DNA of 64,000 nucleotides, from contig JAJQJQ010000006.1 of NCBI GenBank assembly GCA_028622995.1, positions 4,836,001-4,900,000 on the forward strand, written 5' to 3'. This DNA comes from Panagrolaimus kolymaensis. Taxonomy: Eukaryota > Nematoda > Chromadorea > Rhabditida > Panagrolaimidae. The notes beneath the pieces were generated by a model. It was not told where the DNA came from. It saw nothing but the letters and a program-made list of their open reading frames with translations, and did no database searches. Positions 62,742-64,000 of the stretch are shown here, in pieces (the first letter of the stretch is position 1; each line of letters opens with the position of its first letter). Made by a program: the position numbers and the translations under genes.

Positions 62742-62884
62742 TTGTTAGTTTTTGTACGTTAATATAAATTTCTTTGTTTGTAAAAAAATAAAATAAAAAT
62801 TATGTAAAAACTATTTTCATCTCCTAATCGTTGACCACGAAACATATTTTTTTGTAATTTTTGAAGATAAAAGAATCATTATTG

Positions 62885-62894
62885 CAATTTTCAG
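62885..62894 (+). promoter_or_regulatory. Likely trans-splice acceptor of QTRT2
   Basis: AATTTTCAG immediately followed by the ATG at 62895, so the acceptor abuts the start codon, as is common at SL-spliced nematode genes. Confidence 0.6.
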
Positions 62895-64000
62895 ATGCGG
62901 GTTAAATTAGAGGTTATAAAGCTAACAAAATCAGGAAGGCTATGTAAGATTACGGAATGGGGAAATTTTTTGGGTTCCGTAGATTTTCAAACACCTGCAT
63001 ATCTTACCTATACTCGCTTTGGCCATATTCCACATATCACATGGGACATTTTAAATAAGGAGCTGACGCTAAAACAGCAACAAATTTATCAGCTTACTTT
63101 GAATAGTTTGTAAGTTTTTGACATTGTTGAATTTTATGATATTGTTAATTTTAGTTTTGAATCTTTGGAAGCAATGAAAAATGCTGGTGATCATAATATT
63201 ATTGGTATTGCGGAATTTTGTGGTATGCCATCGAATTCTATTCTTCATTTAAGCTTACATGATCCACTTGGGAAAATACCGGAAGGCTTCAACAATAATA
63301 AATCTATGGCAATATGGTCTGGAAATGCTGGAAGACGATCGGTAAGCTTTTTAAATAAATGCCCATAACTCTCATGCAAACTTTTAGATCGATCCAAAAA
63401 ATTATCATCAAATTCTTCATACTTGCAAGCCTCATTCATTCACTTCACTTTGGGATTATGATACTCCTTACAATGCTCAAAATAAACGTCATATCAAAAG
63501 TTTATCTCGAAGTACAAAATGGTTTACTGATTTATTTGAAACAAATCTCAAATCTCCCAAAGAACCTGCATTTATTCCATTAGCTGGTGGAACAAGTAAA
63601 GAACATCGAATTGCATTTGCAAAATTTTTTGGTCCACAATCAAAAGCAAATGGTTTCTGCATTGATTTGCTGCATTTTTCACATGGAGAACACATCGAAA
63701 ATAAATCCAAATTTGAAGCTGATGTCGTGGCAGATTTGATTTCAGATGTTACTATGCTTATTCGTCAAGATGTTCCGAGACTTGTTGAAGGCGCTTTTGA
63801 TCCATATCAAATTCATGGATTAATCAAAAATGGCATTGATTTATTTGATTCATCATATACGATAATGGCAGCTGAAAAGGGTATTGCATTCAATATTGCT
63901 GATGATTATGCTAAAACTGGAGCTTTTTCGGTTAATGATTTTACAGAAGAAAAGTATGATTCCTTATTTTTTTGTAATTTATAACACTTTTTTTAGGTAT
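62895..64000 (+). CDS. QTRT2: Queuine tRNA-ribosyltransferase accessory subunit 2, 5' part
   Basis: Partner of the catalytic TGT subunit; the complex swaps guanine for queuine at position 34 of GUN-anticodon tRNAs, in the cytosol and at mitochondria. Exons 62895-63109, 63155-63341, 63388-63953 and 63997 onward; the 3' end is outside the window. Motifs fit QTRT2 rather than QTRT1: FQTPAYLTYTRFGHIPHITW near the N-terminus, and DVPRLVEGAFDPYQIHGLIK with NGIDLFDSSYTIMAAEKGIA, matching the family's PR-LV-G-x-x-P...GVD-x-FDSSY...T-x-x-G-x-A-F core. The catalytic Asp and Zn-binding tail seen in QTRT1 cannot be judged here. Frame is open throughout. Third gene of the likely operon, 154 bases after TFIIF-beta. 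Confidence 0.9.

Overview
This is nuclear DNA from a free-living or parasitic nematode. It is very AT-rich and poly-T-rich. Genes are split by short introns (about 35-60 nt, donors GTAAG/GTTAG, acceptors TTTTAG/TTTCAG). The content includes a canonical major sperm protein, several secreted ShK-domain proteins, a KIN-16-like receptor kinase, a TWK-type K2P channel and a likely SL-trans-spliced operon. An F-box-like gene resembles a family I associate, from memory only, with panagrolaimid (clade IV) worms. All exon models are hand-built from splice signals; for nearly all genes the exon lengths sum to an intact frame.

Layout, 1-16 kb: 3' end of a sarcosine/pipecolate oxidase (+); a GH47 class I alpha-mannosidase (+); a GT11 fucosyltransferase-like type II membrane protein (+); a small ShK protein (-); MSP (-); a UDPase/apyrase of the ENTPD5/6 (UDA-1) type (-); and a STAR/KH RNA-binding protein (-). 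Mannosidase, GT11 and UDPase are all secretory-pathway glycosylation functions.

Layout, 17-35 kb: one 17-exon K2P potassium channel (+) whose cytoplasmic tail is about 1,700 residues, full of Q-T-D/E motifs and a recent 72-bp tandem duplication. Then on (-): a Cys-rich secreted protein, a degenerate-kinase protein with an acidic repeat array, a receptor tyrosine kinase, and a secreted/type I membrane Cys protein.

Layout, 35-47 kb: a CHK/EcKinase-like kinase (+), a double-ShK protein (+), a 212-bp hAT-type MITE with an 8-bp target duplication, an F-box-like gene and a HAT-repeat gene (both -), a second double-ShK protein (+), an RS/RGG-rich nuclear protein (-), and ornithine decarboxylase (-).

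Layout, 47-64 kb: a gene-poor 5-kb stretch holding a 2.1-kb foldback element; a UBA/coiled-coil/RING protein (+); an Ala/Pro-rich secreted protein (-); an isolated exon-like ORF; and three closely spaced (+) genes, MEA1-like, TFIIF-beta and QTRT2 (running off the edge), whose spacing and acceptor sites look like a trans-spliced operon.

The items most worth following are the giant K2P tail as a possible multivalent dynein-light-chain scaffold, the two well-preserved mobile elements, the pseudokinase-acidic-repeat protein, and the unclear HAT/F-box boundary.
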